DNA from: Basidiobolus meristosporus CBS 931.73
Taxonomy: Eukaryota; Basidiobolomycota; Basidiobolomycetes; Basidiobolales; Basidiobolaceae
Direction of reading: 5' to 3'
Length of the DNA: 64,000 nt
Assembly: GCA_002104905.1 (NCBI GenBank)
Contig: MCFE01000159.1
Location: forward strand, 85,593-149,592
The position numbers and the translations under genes are program-made. The notes under the pieces were generated by a model that did no database searches, was not told the DNA's origin, and saw only the letters and a list, made by a program, of their open reading frames with translations. The number at the start of each line of letters is the position of its first letter. Within the stretch, counting starts at the first letter, position 1. This document shows positions 45,264 through 56,723 of the stretch, in pieces.

Positions 45264-46319
45264 GATAAAAGATGGAAGAGTCAATTGTCGCTCAACTAAA
45301 GAGCTTTCTATATTTAAGGGATCTTCAACCACAAATTGGGGATAAAGCAGCGATTCGAATTGTTTCCTGGCTGATCAAATTTGGGGGGATCAGATATTTG
45401 ACATGAAACCCCATTCGGCTAATAGCTTATTGTGGAGTAGGATGATTTAATTTGTCACACGAAAAAGGTAAGCAACGGAACGGAAAGTTGCTCTTGACAA
45501 TTGTTGACCAATTTGTATAGTTGCGCACGGCAATTCAGCGTATTACGTACCTCGTAACTCATGTCACAACTGTCAAAATGGCACTCATATTGAAACGGAG
45601 CCTCTTCGGGTGACAAAGATAAAAACACAGCCTGAGCCTCCTGTTTTATTGATTGCTGATTCTAACTAAATACCTCCCTTTGAAAGTGATATCCACGCCT
45701 TGTTCCTGATGATTGGTTGTCCCCACGCGCATCCCGGCATGACCCGAGTTGACTCGAAAAGTTCCCACGAATTAAGGAAAGCCTATACAAGTCGATCCCG
45801 ACTAACTACCATCAGTACCCAAGTCTCACTGTAGAATCGGACTGGTGACAGCACCGAAGGCTCTGTTGACTTCAACATAGCCGTGACCGGATAAATGCTA
45901 CCAGGGCCTCTCTACATTGGCTTCGTACGACGCTGTATGGTAAGTCTCGAAATCTTCGGTAAAGAAGGAAGGAATGACAAATTTGGATTTTTTCGGATGT
46001 AAGCATCAGCTAAGAATGGTGGCTTTTTGATCATGAGACACTACTGAGTCTGAAAAATTTGGTGATTTGTGAGATGAGCGAGCAAAGTCTTGCTGGCCCA
46101 CATGTGGCTATTTGTATACAATACATCTGTTTCTAAGGGATGATGGCTTGGTGGTTCAATCATCCAAATGATTCAAGTCGGTCAAAGAACAGTACTTTTC
46201 TATTTACAGTGCTTTATGGAGAAATTCATGCTTAATGAAATGTATGTCAAGAATGAAAGAAATTCTGCTATGGCTATTCGCGAGAAGGTAGAGAATCGTA
46301 CCGGTTCCAGGCGGAATCA
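45264..46319. other. intergenic, fumarase promoter
   Basis: 1.06 kb upstream of fumarase and downstream of the BAG gene. A short plus-strand frame at 46168-46518 overlaps the BAG gene antisense and is discarded. Nothing else is recognised. Confidence 0.5.
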
Positions 46320-46841
46320 CTACAAATCCTCTAGTTTCTCGGCAGCAACCTTTTCTCTATTCACCAGGTCTACCTGGAAGGCCTTATGCATTTCGTCGAG
46401 CCGGTTCATTTCCTTGTTGATTTTCTCTATCAACGATTTCTTCTTGCGCTTCAGTTTATGGAATAGCTCCATTTCCCATTCCTCTGGCTCCTTATCCGTT
46501 GGCAAAATATCACGTTGACGAACACCGTCCAATTGCTCCAACAAACGAAGCATCATTTCAGGAATACCGAGTAGTTGAGTGTCAATGCGCTTAGCCAAGC
46601 GAGGATCGTACTCCGAATCATTAAATTGCTTCAGCATATCGGCAGCCTCCTTGACATTATCATGGATAAGTGATTCGAAGGAGTACCGTATTTCGGTGAT
46701 CTTGCTCTGAAGTTTGGCGGTTCTTTGGAGAGTGTCCTTTCTGTTTTTATGGTACAAATGGTCTTTGATGAGAAAATAACTTGCCAAGAACGTAGCCGAT
46801 GCAAAGACTGTTGCTCCGATAATAAAGGTTCTCTCAGACAT
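46320..46841 (-). CDS. membrane-anchored BAG-domain protein (Snl1-like)
   Basis: Intronless 173-residue protein. A single N-terminal TM helix (about residues 6-25, TFIIGATVFASATFLASYFLI) is followed by a charged linker and an all-helical domain. The domain shows the BAG pattern: IRYSFESLIHDNVKEAADMLKQF, MMLRLLEQLDGVRQRD, RKKKSLIEKINKEMNRLDEM. BAG domains are nucleotide exchange factors for Hsp70. The combination of a short N-terminal anchor and one BAG domain matches yeast Snl1 (ER and nuclear envelope membrane) in architecture and length (159 residues in yeast). The identification rests on the pattern, not on an alignment score. Confidence 0.7.
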   Translation of the reverse strand: MSERTFIIGATVFASATFLASYFLIKDHLYHKNRKDTLQRTAKLQSKITEIRYSFESLIHDNVKEAADMLKQFNDSEYDPRLAKRIDTQLLGIPEMMLRLLEQLDGVRQRDILPTDKEPEEWEMELFHKLKRKKKSLIEKINKEMNRLDEMHKAFQVDLVNREKVAAEKLEDL

Positions 46842-49017
46842 GACGGAAATAATGAGTAAGCGAGTTTACAGCTACCAGGTCCAGAAAGTATATTTATCTT
46901 AAACGCAAAATTTTCAATCAAATCATCAACAGCGTGCGATCCCGAATCCTCAACTGAGAAAATTTCCGCTCAGATTTATTAACCAGATTAAGATGGTATT
47001 TGACCCAGACAGAGATTGATTAGTTGTTGATTAACTAATCGAGTTTAAATCTCACTTCTATCCACCATAAAGGGTGTTAATGCTTCAAGCTGCCCCGATT
47101 CAGTGTTATGCGAGCCGCCAATCAGGATTCTACTTCAACCTCTTCGCACAACAGCTCTTTCGAAAACTGCACACTAGAGCGTGCTATACCATGTGGAATC
47201 CATCAGTGATATACATATACAAAGATCAGTGCGATCTCTCTGCAATGGACCGAGGCTGTATTACCTGGTTGATCTCTGTAGAAATCAAAAGTGTTGCTGT
47301 GATGAGTTGGGTAGCACTCCATCAGCCAAACAATGCATGTGATCTGCAGAAGCCAATCACCTCACAAGGGTCGCTTTGCATATGTATCAAGCCGAAAACC
47401 ATACCCACATGGGGTTGGATTCAGATATATTCCGGTCACTGAAACTAAATGCATAGATGAATCCCAGCTATCATCCTAACGGCACCAACATACGAAAGAC
47501 TCGTCCAAGCATCCCAGTATTCGAGACGTCGACGGGTTTAGCATCCAGGTCGGCCAACTACCAAGGCCTATGCGGCTAACCTTACTTCTGCTCCGGCTCA
47601 CTGGTGGTGATCTCATGTGTTGGGAGGTTGATGGTGTTGACAGGGCAAAGCTGGGCCTGCTGCTGTGGCCCCTGTTGGTGATCTTGCCGTGGATACGGCT
47701 AGTTTGATTGAGATGGATCAGTGGATGAATTCACACCGCCCTAGCCATCAGGAGTTTGATTCAACATACCAGGGCCTGTACATGTGGGTACACTTATCCG
47801 AATTGGCCCCACTTGAGTTGGATTCTTCAAGCAGCCCGTTTGTTAAGGCCAGAAGTCGCCACCATTGATAATCAGTGCCCCTAACTTATCTCTATTTACG
47901 TCACCAAAAGAACTGTGAAACACTATCATGAGTTGCAGTGAGCGAAATCAGGATCTCGAGATCAATTAGAGGAAATGGGAGGTCTTAAGGGGAGGATGAG
48001 GGGATTAGGAGCTAGGATCATTGGCTCAAGCTCGGAACTGGATTTGTTGGCGTACGCCGATGACCAAACGAAATGGCATCGTTGAAACCGCCAGCGAATC
48101 TGCAAAGACAGAGTAATCCATATGCTATTACTAATCGCTAGCGGACCACCTGGGCGGCGGCTTGATTGGCATAGTGCGTTACGATAATTTGGGCTAATGA
48201 CGATGCTTCCTCCGAAAACGTTGCACTGTAGGGTGGCGGATATGGTAAATTCCGTAGGAATGGAAGTTCTGAGGATTGCCAGTGCCAGCCGTCATTCATC
48301 AAGTATCACTTCTCATACAGCAGCCCAACAAGAGGCATGTTGAATGACATAGCCATGTAAACCCGGCTCTGTAATTAGGCATTTATTACGATCATATATC
48401 AGGGATCGGTCAAATCATCGGGATGCGATTAGTAACTTTACTGGAAGGTAGCTGGAAGCACCGTACTAATCACGTATTCGCTACGGATCAAAGGAGGAAT
48501 TCAATCCAGCGTTGTAGCCATCATTTTTACATCGTTGACTAAATTAGGGAATTGAGGGCATATATGGAGCTATTGTTCGTGACAGGATCTAGTCAACTGC
48601 CAGAGTGCGAGCTGGCAACCCTTTGCTGATGATCACAGCACCCAAATTTGTAGCTAGGTTTGATGTGATGAGCATTTATTCGTAATATACGTATCATGAG
48701 GCTAAAAACATTCTATCAGATCAACCAGCGCGCGTTCAAACTGGCAAATCACTGGTGAATGCACCACGCATTCCCCCATCTATAGATACCGACAGCGCAC
48801 GCTTATAAAAAGGGTTGGCTGCTGTTCAGTAACTTGCCAAACAATTGACCTTCCTTTCCAGTCTGAACAGTCACAGCTGCCCGTTAAATATCGACCTGGC
48901 TAGCTGTGGTCCCATACACATTACCAGAAAAAACTCAATCCCGACCGGCTAGTTCTTTGCCTCCCCTTTCCAATCCCATAGAACCCACTGCGCAACACCC
49001 CTTCTCAATTCATTAAA
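46842..49017. other. 2.2-kb gene-poor region
   Basis: Several frames of 60-120 codons (47074-47442, 47665-47868) lack coding character. The last ~210 bases are the VTT gene promoter. No repeat or RNA gene is recognised. Confidence 0.45.
48804..48811 (+). promoter_or_regulatory. TATA box of VTT-domain gene
   Basis: TATAAAAA followed by a pyrimidine-rich stretch, about 210 bases before the ATG at 49018. Plausible for a leader of ~180 bases. Confidence 0.4.
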
Positions 49018-49990
49018 ATGCCTGCTTGGGTATCAAGTACTTACCGTATGGGGCCCATAATAAGCCTTGTTTGTGCTTTCTTGCTCTCTTCATTGCTGGT
49101 CTACTATTCGCTTACGTTGACCTTTTCCTCCTTTGATGGGTAAGAGACTTAATCCAATGGCCGTGCAGATTCTAGTAGACTTACCGTCAATCATAGTGAT
49201 ATCAAGATGAAGTTTCCGAGAACTATGGAGGATGTGAAGGAGCTTGCCCTGGCGCTTTCTGAATTTATGAACGGACACTACTATTCGGTTCTTTATTCAT
49301 ACGTTATTCTCTACATCTTGTAAGTCAACAACTGATCCGTTTGTGCTCTAAGCCACCTTCTAACATGTTCTGCTACCAGCTTGCAGGCCTTTGCAGTTCC
49401 CGGAAGTGCTATGCTAAGTGTTCTGGGTGGAGCCTTGTTTACCAAGTGGCCTGCGTTGTTTCTTGTCTGCTTGTGTTCTGGAGTAGGCGCATCCATATGC
49501 TACTTCATTTCCTATTACATTGCATCACCAATTGTTGAGAAGTATTTGACGGAGCGATTGGTTGCTTGGAGTGAGCAGGTGAGAGCACATGAGACAGATT
49601 AGATCATGATTACTGTTATTAAATAGGTGCATTTAGATTTCTCGTAGGCGTGAGCATCTGATGAACTATCTGATGTTTTTGCGAATTACACCGATTTTGC
49701 CCAACTGGTTCATTAACATTGCATCACCCCACTTGGACGTACCAGTTAGCACCTTTTTCATCGCCACTTTCATTGGAGTCGCACCTATATCGTTCTTGCA
49801 TGTCCAGGCTGGTGTGGCCATTCAGGAGCTTTCGTCTGGGAAGGAAATCTCGCTGTTTAACTTCACCACCATCTTGACGATTACTGTTGCCGCTGCGCTC
49901 TCGTTGCTGCCAATAATCTACAAGAGAAGGATATCAGAAGATATACCAACCATGTCCCAATCAGAGCGATCACCCCTACTGCCAAGGTAA
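49018..49990 (+). CDS. VTT-domain membrane protein (TMEM41B/TVP38 family)
   Basis: Four exons: 49018-49139, 49197-49319, 49380-49578, 49637-49990, giving 265 residues. After an N-terminal TM helix (IISLVCAFLLSSLLVYYSLTLTF) come the VTT (SNARE-associated Golgi) domain signatures. These are FAVPGSAMLSVLGGALF (re-entrant loop), ASICYFISYYIASPIV, LMNYLMFLRITPILPNWFINIASPHLDVPVSTFFIATFIGVAPISFLHVQAG, and a final TM helix. The RITPILPNWFINIASP block is the TMEM41-type version. Family members are ER lipid scramblases involved in autophagy and lipid mobilisation. The C terminus has an acidic Ser-rich SQSERSPLLPR tail (a PLL-like sorting element, inference). Introns are 57-60 bp. Confidence 0.9.
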
Positions 49991-50606
49991 TTGGATGCTG
50001 AGATGCAACAGGTTTCAGTGAATTGTTGGGACTAGCTAATGGTATAAAGACCCACGGCCTCAAACACACCGATTCGTTGTGTTGGTTTTCGTGATTATTC
50101 TTGATTTTCCGTGAAGAACTCTGTTTTATGTGTGATGCTATGGCATCGTTTTGAACTGATAATTGTCTGTAAATACACTCGACACTAGAACTGTGGTTTC
50201 TCATTCACATGATGGCTGTGCAGTGGTGGTGGAGGTAATCCATTAGCCAGTAGGTGATTGTGACTGCCACCCTCCGTAAATCGACCTCAGCAGTAGTAAA
50301 GCTAGAGAATGGCAATTACCAGGCTATCTCCAGTCCAACGCCCATTAGCCTAACTAAAATGCTAATCGACAATAAAAACCAACTGCTGTCGGTAAGCGAG
50401 CTATCGTGTCCTCCCGCTCCGCTTACAAGTATTGTGGCTGACTGAAGTGAAGCGTATATATGCAACCACATCGTTTTTATCAAAGTGAAAAAAATCCAGA
50501 ATTTTTATAAGGGAAAGGCAGTGCAGTGTTGGGAGTAACCAAAGATGAGGCCTCGTAGAAAAGATGTTAAATGAGTTAAATTCAAGGGAAATGCAAATTG
50601 GGTGCT
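49991..50606. other. convergent intergenic spacer
   Basis: 616 bases between the VTT gene (+) and the uL15m gene (-). No gene is seen. Confidence 0.5.
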
Positions 50607-51605
50607 CTAAGCGGAGGAAGATGCCTCTTGTTCTGTAGCCAAGAATCCACGGTTCTTGGGATCGGAGTACCAGGCTAACGCGGAGGGAGTTAGTATGCGG
50701 GTGATGGACATAGGGGATAGTCAGGCATGTGGCTTACCGATATCTCTCTTCTTTGTAGGCAGAGCCAACTTGGGTTGGATGAAGAATCGGGATGGGGACA
50801 AAATGCTTTGAAGACCAACAGAGTTGTAGTAAACACAGGTGACCTTTCCTCCCTTGCGTTCGATCTGCTTCATGGCCTTCTGAGAAGCACGGGAAACTTC
50901 AATCTCGATCTTGTGCTGGAAACCGCTTGAGCCCTATATACCCCAATGTCAGAGCACGAAGTCTAGAGAAATCCGAGGATGAAAAACCTACGTTGCCCAA
51001 AAGCTTAACCCCATCTTTCACACCTTTCACGAGGCCAGCGACCTTCAACTCGCGCATGGTGATCTTCTGGGTGGGGTCGATACGGCCGGTGTCGATCCAA
51101 CGACCAAGCTGATCAAGGTTGATTTCGGTATAATCCTTGCCGTGACTAGATTCATCCGAAGATTGTTACGAATTGCTCAATTGTATAGATAGGCCAGAGA
51201 AACGTACACATTGGTAAAGCCACGCTTAGGGAAACGCTGCATGATGGGTGTTTGTCCACCTTCGAAGCCGGGGGTGGGCTTTCCATTACCGGCGCGGGAT
51301 TTTTGTCCCTTGTGACCGCGGCCAGAAGTTTTACCCTTGCCAGAGCCGGGACCACGACCTAAACGTTTGGCCTGGAATTGCGTCAGTACTCTCAGAGGAG
51401 GGAAATCAGCCCAACATCAAACCCCTACCTGAGACTTTGAGCCCGGATTATCTTTCAAGGAGCTCAGACCGATAAGCTCTTTAGGCGGAGTCACACGTGC
51501 GGTAAGTGACATGTAACGGGCGCCAAGCACAACACTTGGTCTGACAACGCTAGGAACGGCTAGCGTTCTGGCAGTGAACTTAATAGGGGTGATAAGCCGG
51601 TTCAT
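50607..51605 (-). CDS. mitochondrial ribosomal protein uL15m
   Basis: Five exons (high to low): 51429-51605, 51208-51371, 50992-51145, 50738-50933, 50607-50674, giving 252 residues. The N terminus ([21 protein letters not shown]...[10 protein letters not shown]) is an Arg-rich presequence. The uL15 signature follows: [25 protein letters not shown] with [18 protein letters not shown]. Next come [18 protein letters not shown] and the C-terminal [26 protein letters not shown]. Known role: large mitochondrial ribosomal subunit, near the peptidyl-transferase region. The C terminus extends beyond bacterial L15 by ~50 residues ([12 protein letters not shown]...), as in fungal homologues. Introns are 57-63 bp; the last has a TACTAAC branch site. 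Confidence 0.93.
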
Positions 51606-52565
51606 TCTACAAAATATCCACTTCTATAAAAACCAACGATAACTATGCAAGAGTAGTCAAATACACAAGCAGTTTAGGATAGAGCAGAATCAAGTGATAA
51701 ACACGTTAATAAGGTCGTCTATAAGGAGAGGCTGAGAAATAGAAACCTCGAATGGGCTTCCGTTGTTACCGAAACAAATATACGCACTCTATGGAAGTTT
51801 AAAGTTCAAGAGTATCGACACAAGAATGGCTTTGTAATAACTTTTGAACTGCCACTTGGAAAAGGAATAATTTTTCCAATTTCCCCGCTTCATCAAAACC
51901 CCACTCTGATCTGTTGATTGAAAAATTTTTCACTCTTCCAGAGGAAAACCGTCCCTCATGCCAGCCATAGCCCAACCCAACATATCAAATTATATCCAGG
52001 GAAGACTGATTGAAATTAAACGCATGATTAAACAGGTTAGGATTTCGTTCATTTTATGGAAGTTCAATGTTGATGGGATTGTGCTCCAGTCCAATTAGTC
52101 ATGACACGCTGCACGAAGTGATGACATTCCCTTCTTACTGTCGATAACGAAGCATGAGTGCACAAGAGAAGCAATCATGGAAACACTTGGTATATCTCGT
52201 CCATCGAGTGTATGTTGCACTACCGCTACGGTTGAAGTTTGGGAAATGGCTGTGGCTCGGTTTCATAGGTTAATAGACACTCATGGCTCTGAAGCCGAAA
52301 TCAAGGCACACTGATATTTCGATCTTGCCGCTCGAAAAATGGTTGCACTTGAACCGTATTTACACCGTTAAACTGTCAAGCCAAGCCAGCCATCACTCAT
52401 GTGAGTGTCATGGCCTACAGCGTAAACCGTATATTTATTAGTTTGAATGAAAATACAGACATGAATTTATTTGTAGATGACAAGAGATGCTATGCCAGAA
52501 GGCCTGCACCTGTAGGAATGTTAGAGTATATACTCCCTATGAATAGTGATATGAGCGTGCAGCTC
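51606..52565. other. intergenic
   Basis: 960 bases between the uL15m promoter and the 3' end of PEX5. A short plus-strand frame at 52401-52598 is discarded. Nothing else is supported. Confidence 0.5.
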
Positions 52566-54783
52566 CTAAAATGCAAATTCCCCGCGGAAACCATCTAGAT
52601 TTCTTTCCATACACCGGTCAACCAAGTCTGGCCTGTTCAGCCACTCTACCGATAGCCTCAATGTATCCCAGATCTCCTCAGACATCATCGCTTTGTTTGG
52701 ACTTCCGTCGTCGCCACCCTGGAGCGCAAGTGCTTGCAATAGATGCTCAGCGGCTTCATGATACTGGCCCAGATTGATGCAACTCACCGCCAAATTGTAC
52801 CTGGCTCGGATGTAGGCGGGGTTCAACTCCAGCGCTTTGAAGTAAGCGTCAATAGCCTCAGCTGGCTTTTGTGAGTTGGCAGTTGTGGCCCCCAGTTTGT
52901 TCCAAAGTAGGTAGTCCTAGCATTCAATTGATTAGCCCAAGAATACCTAGTCGAAGCTAAAGAAAAATATGTATCCTTACATTTGGTCTGGAGGCTAAAG
53001 CAGCACGGAAGCAATCAATTGCTTTGTCATATTCTTCAGTGATATTCAACATTACTCCCAATCCTACCTGCACGTTGGGGTCAAGTTCTTTGCCAACGTT
53101 TGATCGGGCAGCTTCTAGGAACATGTTGAGCACATCTTGCTGGCGTTCGCCAGTTTGTGGTGGTAAGTTGTTCAACACCTGACTGTACTGGCTGTGGTTC
53201 TTTATCCATGACTCGAGGCAGTCGTAGGCATCTGCTCGGCAATTTTCGTTGGTGTAGGACACAGCCAAGTCCATCCAGGTGTCTACTAACTTTGGATCTA
53301 TTTTAACGGCACTTCGGAACGCAGCAATGGCCATGCTATCTTGCTCGTTCTCTTGTTGCTTCACTCCCAATTGATGCCAGGACACGGCATCTTCCGGGTT
53401 TAATTGAACCTTGGCCTCAAGTACTAATATGTCATCAATCAGATCACCTGATGAGCCAACTCGCTCTTGCAGCAACGCGGGGTTGTGCAGGTAGCGGTTG
53501 TTCAACTCGAAGCTGTAGTGATCATAGTTTGGATTGTTTGCTCGATATCCCAGGTCGGTTGCCTGATGCTTGGACCATTCTTTCTCCATGGCCTCCCAGG
53601 CAATATCTTCGGGCTCCTGGGCCAGATGCGCAATATTGCGTTTGTATTGATCAACCCAGCTACCCAATCCTTCCTCTCGCTGATAGGCCCCTGCCATTTC
53701 CCCGAGTTTTTCTTGAGCTTCGAATTCAGCAGCCCAGTCGTTCCCTTGGTCAAACTCTTTCGCCCAGTCTTTGTTCAACATTTCGTCCTCATCGTAGCCG
53801 AATTCCGCAGTCCAATCCGCATTCAATTTAGATTTCAATTCATCTGTTAAACCATTTTCCTGCGGTGCTTCTTTTTCTTGGAATTCCTGTGCCCAGGATT
53901 CTTGCTTCGCGAATTCCTGCTCCCAACTACCACCTAGATGCGCAATCAATCAAACACATTCGCCACGGCGGTCTAGTATCAAGTGCTATCTTACTCTGCT
54001 TAGCCTCCTCGAAAGCACGGTCAAATGCCTCTTCAACGGTAAGTTGTTGGACAGAACCGCTATGCTGCTCGTACCTAGCAAACTCGGCATCCCAACCGCC
54101 TTAAGGTGGTCAGTAATTGATTCTATCACCGACAGAAACACCTAAAATACCTTGTTCTTTGTGTTGTTCATAGACTCTCTCGAACTCTGCAATTTGAGGG
54201 TCAACACCGTGCGCAAAACTCTCACGGTGAGCAAGAAAATCGTCAGCCCAGTTGTTAGGCTTTAGCTCACTGTGGATGGAATCAAGCTCATGGCTTAACT
54301 GATTAAACTGATAAGCATCAAAGGAGTTTTCTTGGTTCCCCTCACGCAGAAACTCGTTTGCGAACTGCAGAATATTCCAGAAGAATTACTAAAGTAGCTT
54401 TGGATAACTTGCAAAAAACACTTACATCTTGCTCAATAGGTTGAGCAGGCCTATTTACTTGGTTGTTACGAAAGGCCTACGTAGCGTTTAGTTAGTTCAA
54501 GGCAAAAAAGAAGGGTGCAAGATTACATACAGAGCGACTTGACCCTGGCTCGGCGAAGTCCGGTTCGAAACGATCCTAGTAGGTGGAGTTCTGTATTTAG
54601 TATAAAGAGATACACACCATATATAGCTCAAGGTCTATTTGCCGAGGCATGGAGAGATCCTGCAAACTTTAAGGGTACCTGGTGTAGGGAGCGATCTTTT
54701 CCAAACCGTTCCATCAGCCCAGTCATAGGGTTACCCCCAGAGCAGTCAGCACCGCCTTTGATGAGATTCTCAAAACCAGACAT
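52566..54783 (-). CDS. PEX5: peroxisomal targeting signal-1 receptor PEX5
   Basis: Seven exons (high to low): 54679-54783, 54531-54575, 54426-54476, 54151-54364, 53995-54099, 52981-53933, 52566-52916, giving 607 residues. The conserved N-terminal Cys needed for recycling ubiquitination is Cys14 (GGADCSGGNPM). The disordered half carries eight di-aromatic W-x3-F/Y motifs (WADDF, WDAEF, WEQEF, WAQEF, WTAEF, WAKEF, WAAEF, WVDQY) that dock on PEX14/PEX13. The C-terminal half is TPR-rich (SWHQLGVKQQENEQ..., DTWMDLAVSYTNE, VQVGLGVMLNITEEYDKAIDCF, DYLLWNKLGATTANSQ, AYIRARYNLAVSCINLGQYHEAAEHLL) and binds C-terminal PTS1 tripeptides. It cycles between cytosol and peroxisome membrane. All introns are 51-103 bp and the phases join. 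Confidence 0.95.
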
Positions 54784-55793
54784 CCTCTCTTATCAATTAG
54801 CCACGTAAAAAGGTGAGGAAAGTATAGATATATAGAATTTATAAAAGCACCAGAAGTGGAGTGGAAAGATGAAAGTGATCCACAAATCTTAGGGCATTAG
54901 ATTATCTTATTTCTGATGAATCGCAATTCATCTTGGTCCTTTTTTTGTGACTGTGCCTGCTGGAAAAGCTACATTGTATTATCCCCAAAACGCAACCAAG
55001 TCCTGCTTGGCTGTGGTTATGGGAATAGTCACATGAATCGGTGGAAATCAATATATAGTAAATGGTTTAAGGTGGCCAACATCAAATAATTCAGATGACT
55101 AATCGAGATCAATTGCTTCTTGCTCCAAGTCAAGTTGTGCACACATGGCTGAGTGGTTGAACGATTGATGGTTGAGCTTCACACATGATGACCAGTGCCT
55201 ACCTAGCTTGAGGCGTCAATGCAACATGTTTGCGGGGTATATCGATACGGATGCAGAGCGCTAACCAAGCAACATTGGTAACACACATCTTAAATGAACA
55301 ATGAAAATCTTCAGCTCAATATAATTTGATCCGACACGTTTCAGGATAGCAGAATCACGCTGAAGCCATGGCCGAATAAATCGATTTCTAAAGCTGGATC
55401 ATCCATTCCGGTGCGGTTGAAAAAGATGTCATGTACCCACATAACCTGGCTCTCCTTCATTGGAGACGATGTACAGTTCTAGTAGCAAGTATGCCAGATG
55501 AATGCAAAATTGGTTTGTGTGATACAAGCAGTAGCCATCACACTTCAATATGCCTGGCATGTTTTAGTTTACCTCGGTTTGAAGCGACCCACGTGCCGGA
55601 CAACTTAAATCCCTCGTATTATCGACTCGAAAATTTTCGACACAACACCGGAAAGTTTATCCAACACAAAACGAAACAGTTTAGTATACAGTTGTCCACA
55701 AATAATTTCCTCCTTGGCAATATATATATCAGAGCACTTCGTGGCATTGCATACATCATTTATCCCATCTTCATCTTAGAACAAGTCATTCAT
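54784..55793. other. divergent intergenic region
   Basis: About 1 kb between the PEX5 start (-) and the chitin deacetylase start (+). A TA-repeat TATA-like stretch (TATATATAT, about 55721-55729) lies ~65 bases before the deacetylase ATG. The open frame running from 55431 into the deacetylase is an upstream extension, not credited. Confidence 0.5.
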
Positions 55794-56723
55794 ATGTATG
55801 CCAAATCAACCTTTTTGGTATGTATCGCATTGCTCACAGTGTGCCAAGGAATTTCCCAGGTTTGGGAGGACGGAAGATGTGGATATATCAATGGCATCAA
55901 TGTCCAATGTCTACCTGGTCATTGCTGCTCGAAGTATGGTTGGTGCGGTGTCACTGAGGAGCACTGTATGAAAAGTTGTAACTCACAATGCAAAAAAAGA
56001 CCAAACCGTTTGATAAGAGCTCGACAGGATATTAGGCAGGAAGAGGGAGTGATTACAAATTGCAAGAACCAAGGAACATTCGCCATAACCTTCGACGATG
56101 GTCCAGGGCCTGACACGGACAAACTGCTGAACCTTTTGAGGGACTCCAATATCAAAGTGACGTTCTTTGTCGTCGGTGAAAGTAAGTGGCTCTAGGAAAT
56201 GAATTTCGATTCTATACTGACTTCTATATGTGCTGAAGTGCTCGAGTCGGCAGAAGGCGTGGCGGTGTTAAAGAGGGCCTTTGGGGAAGGGCATCATATT
56301 GCTTCGCATACCTATCATCATATTGATTTGGCCAAGGCAAGCCCAAGCAAGATCCGTGAAGAAATGAAACGTACCAGCGACATGATATATCACGTTATCG
56401 GAAAGAGACCTCGTTACATGCGACCTCCATACGGTTCTTATAACGAAAACACACTGCAGATCCTGGGCGAAATGGGATATAGGGTGGTGTACTGGAATGT
56501 CGATACTCTTGACTGGCAACACCAGGATCCCAAGAGATCCTTAAATGTTTATCGAGAAACCATAAGGAATTCTTCTCCATCGGACAGTTTCATCTCCCTA
56601 CAGCATGACATCCAAGAATCGACAATCAAGGCAGCTAAAGACATTTTCGAACTAGTGAAATCTCATTCATTTACCATCACTACAGTGCCAGATTGTTTGA
56701 ATGACCCAAACCCTTATTTCTGA
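55794..56723 (+). CDS. secreted chitin deacetylase with CBM18 domain
   Basis: Two exons, 55794-56181 and 56239-56723 (57-bp intron), giving 290 residues. The chosen ATG exposes a signal peptide (MYAKSTFLVCIALLTVCQG). A hevein-type chitin-binding domain (CBM18) spans residues 29-66 with eight Cys (29, 39, 44, 45, 51, 58, 62, 66). The NodB/CE4 deacetylase domain follows. Motif 1 is TFDDGPG (D101, D102). Motif 2 is SHTYHH (metal ligands H153, H157). Motif 3 is RPPYGSYN, motif 4 is VDTLDW, and motif 5 is LQHDI. It hydrolyses N-acetyl groups of chitin to chitosan in the wall or on released oligomers. The longer upstream frame would hide the signal peptide, so it is rejected. Confidence 0.93.

Noticed and set aside
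53451-53850. Two 126-127-codon plus-strand frames
   Set aside because: They are antisense to the W-x3-F region of PEX5.
55431-55793. N-terminal extension of the chitin deacetylase
   Set aside because: It would hide the signal peptide and lacks similarity. The ATG at 55794 is preferred.
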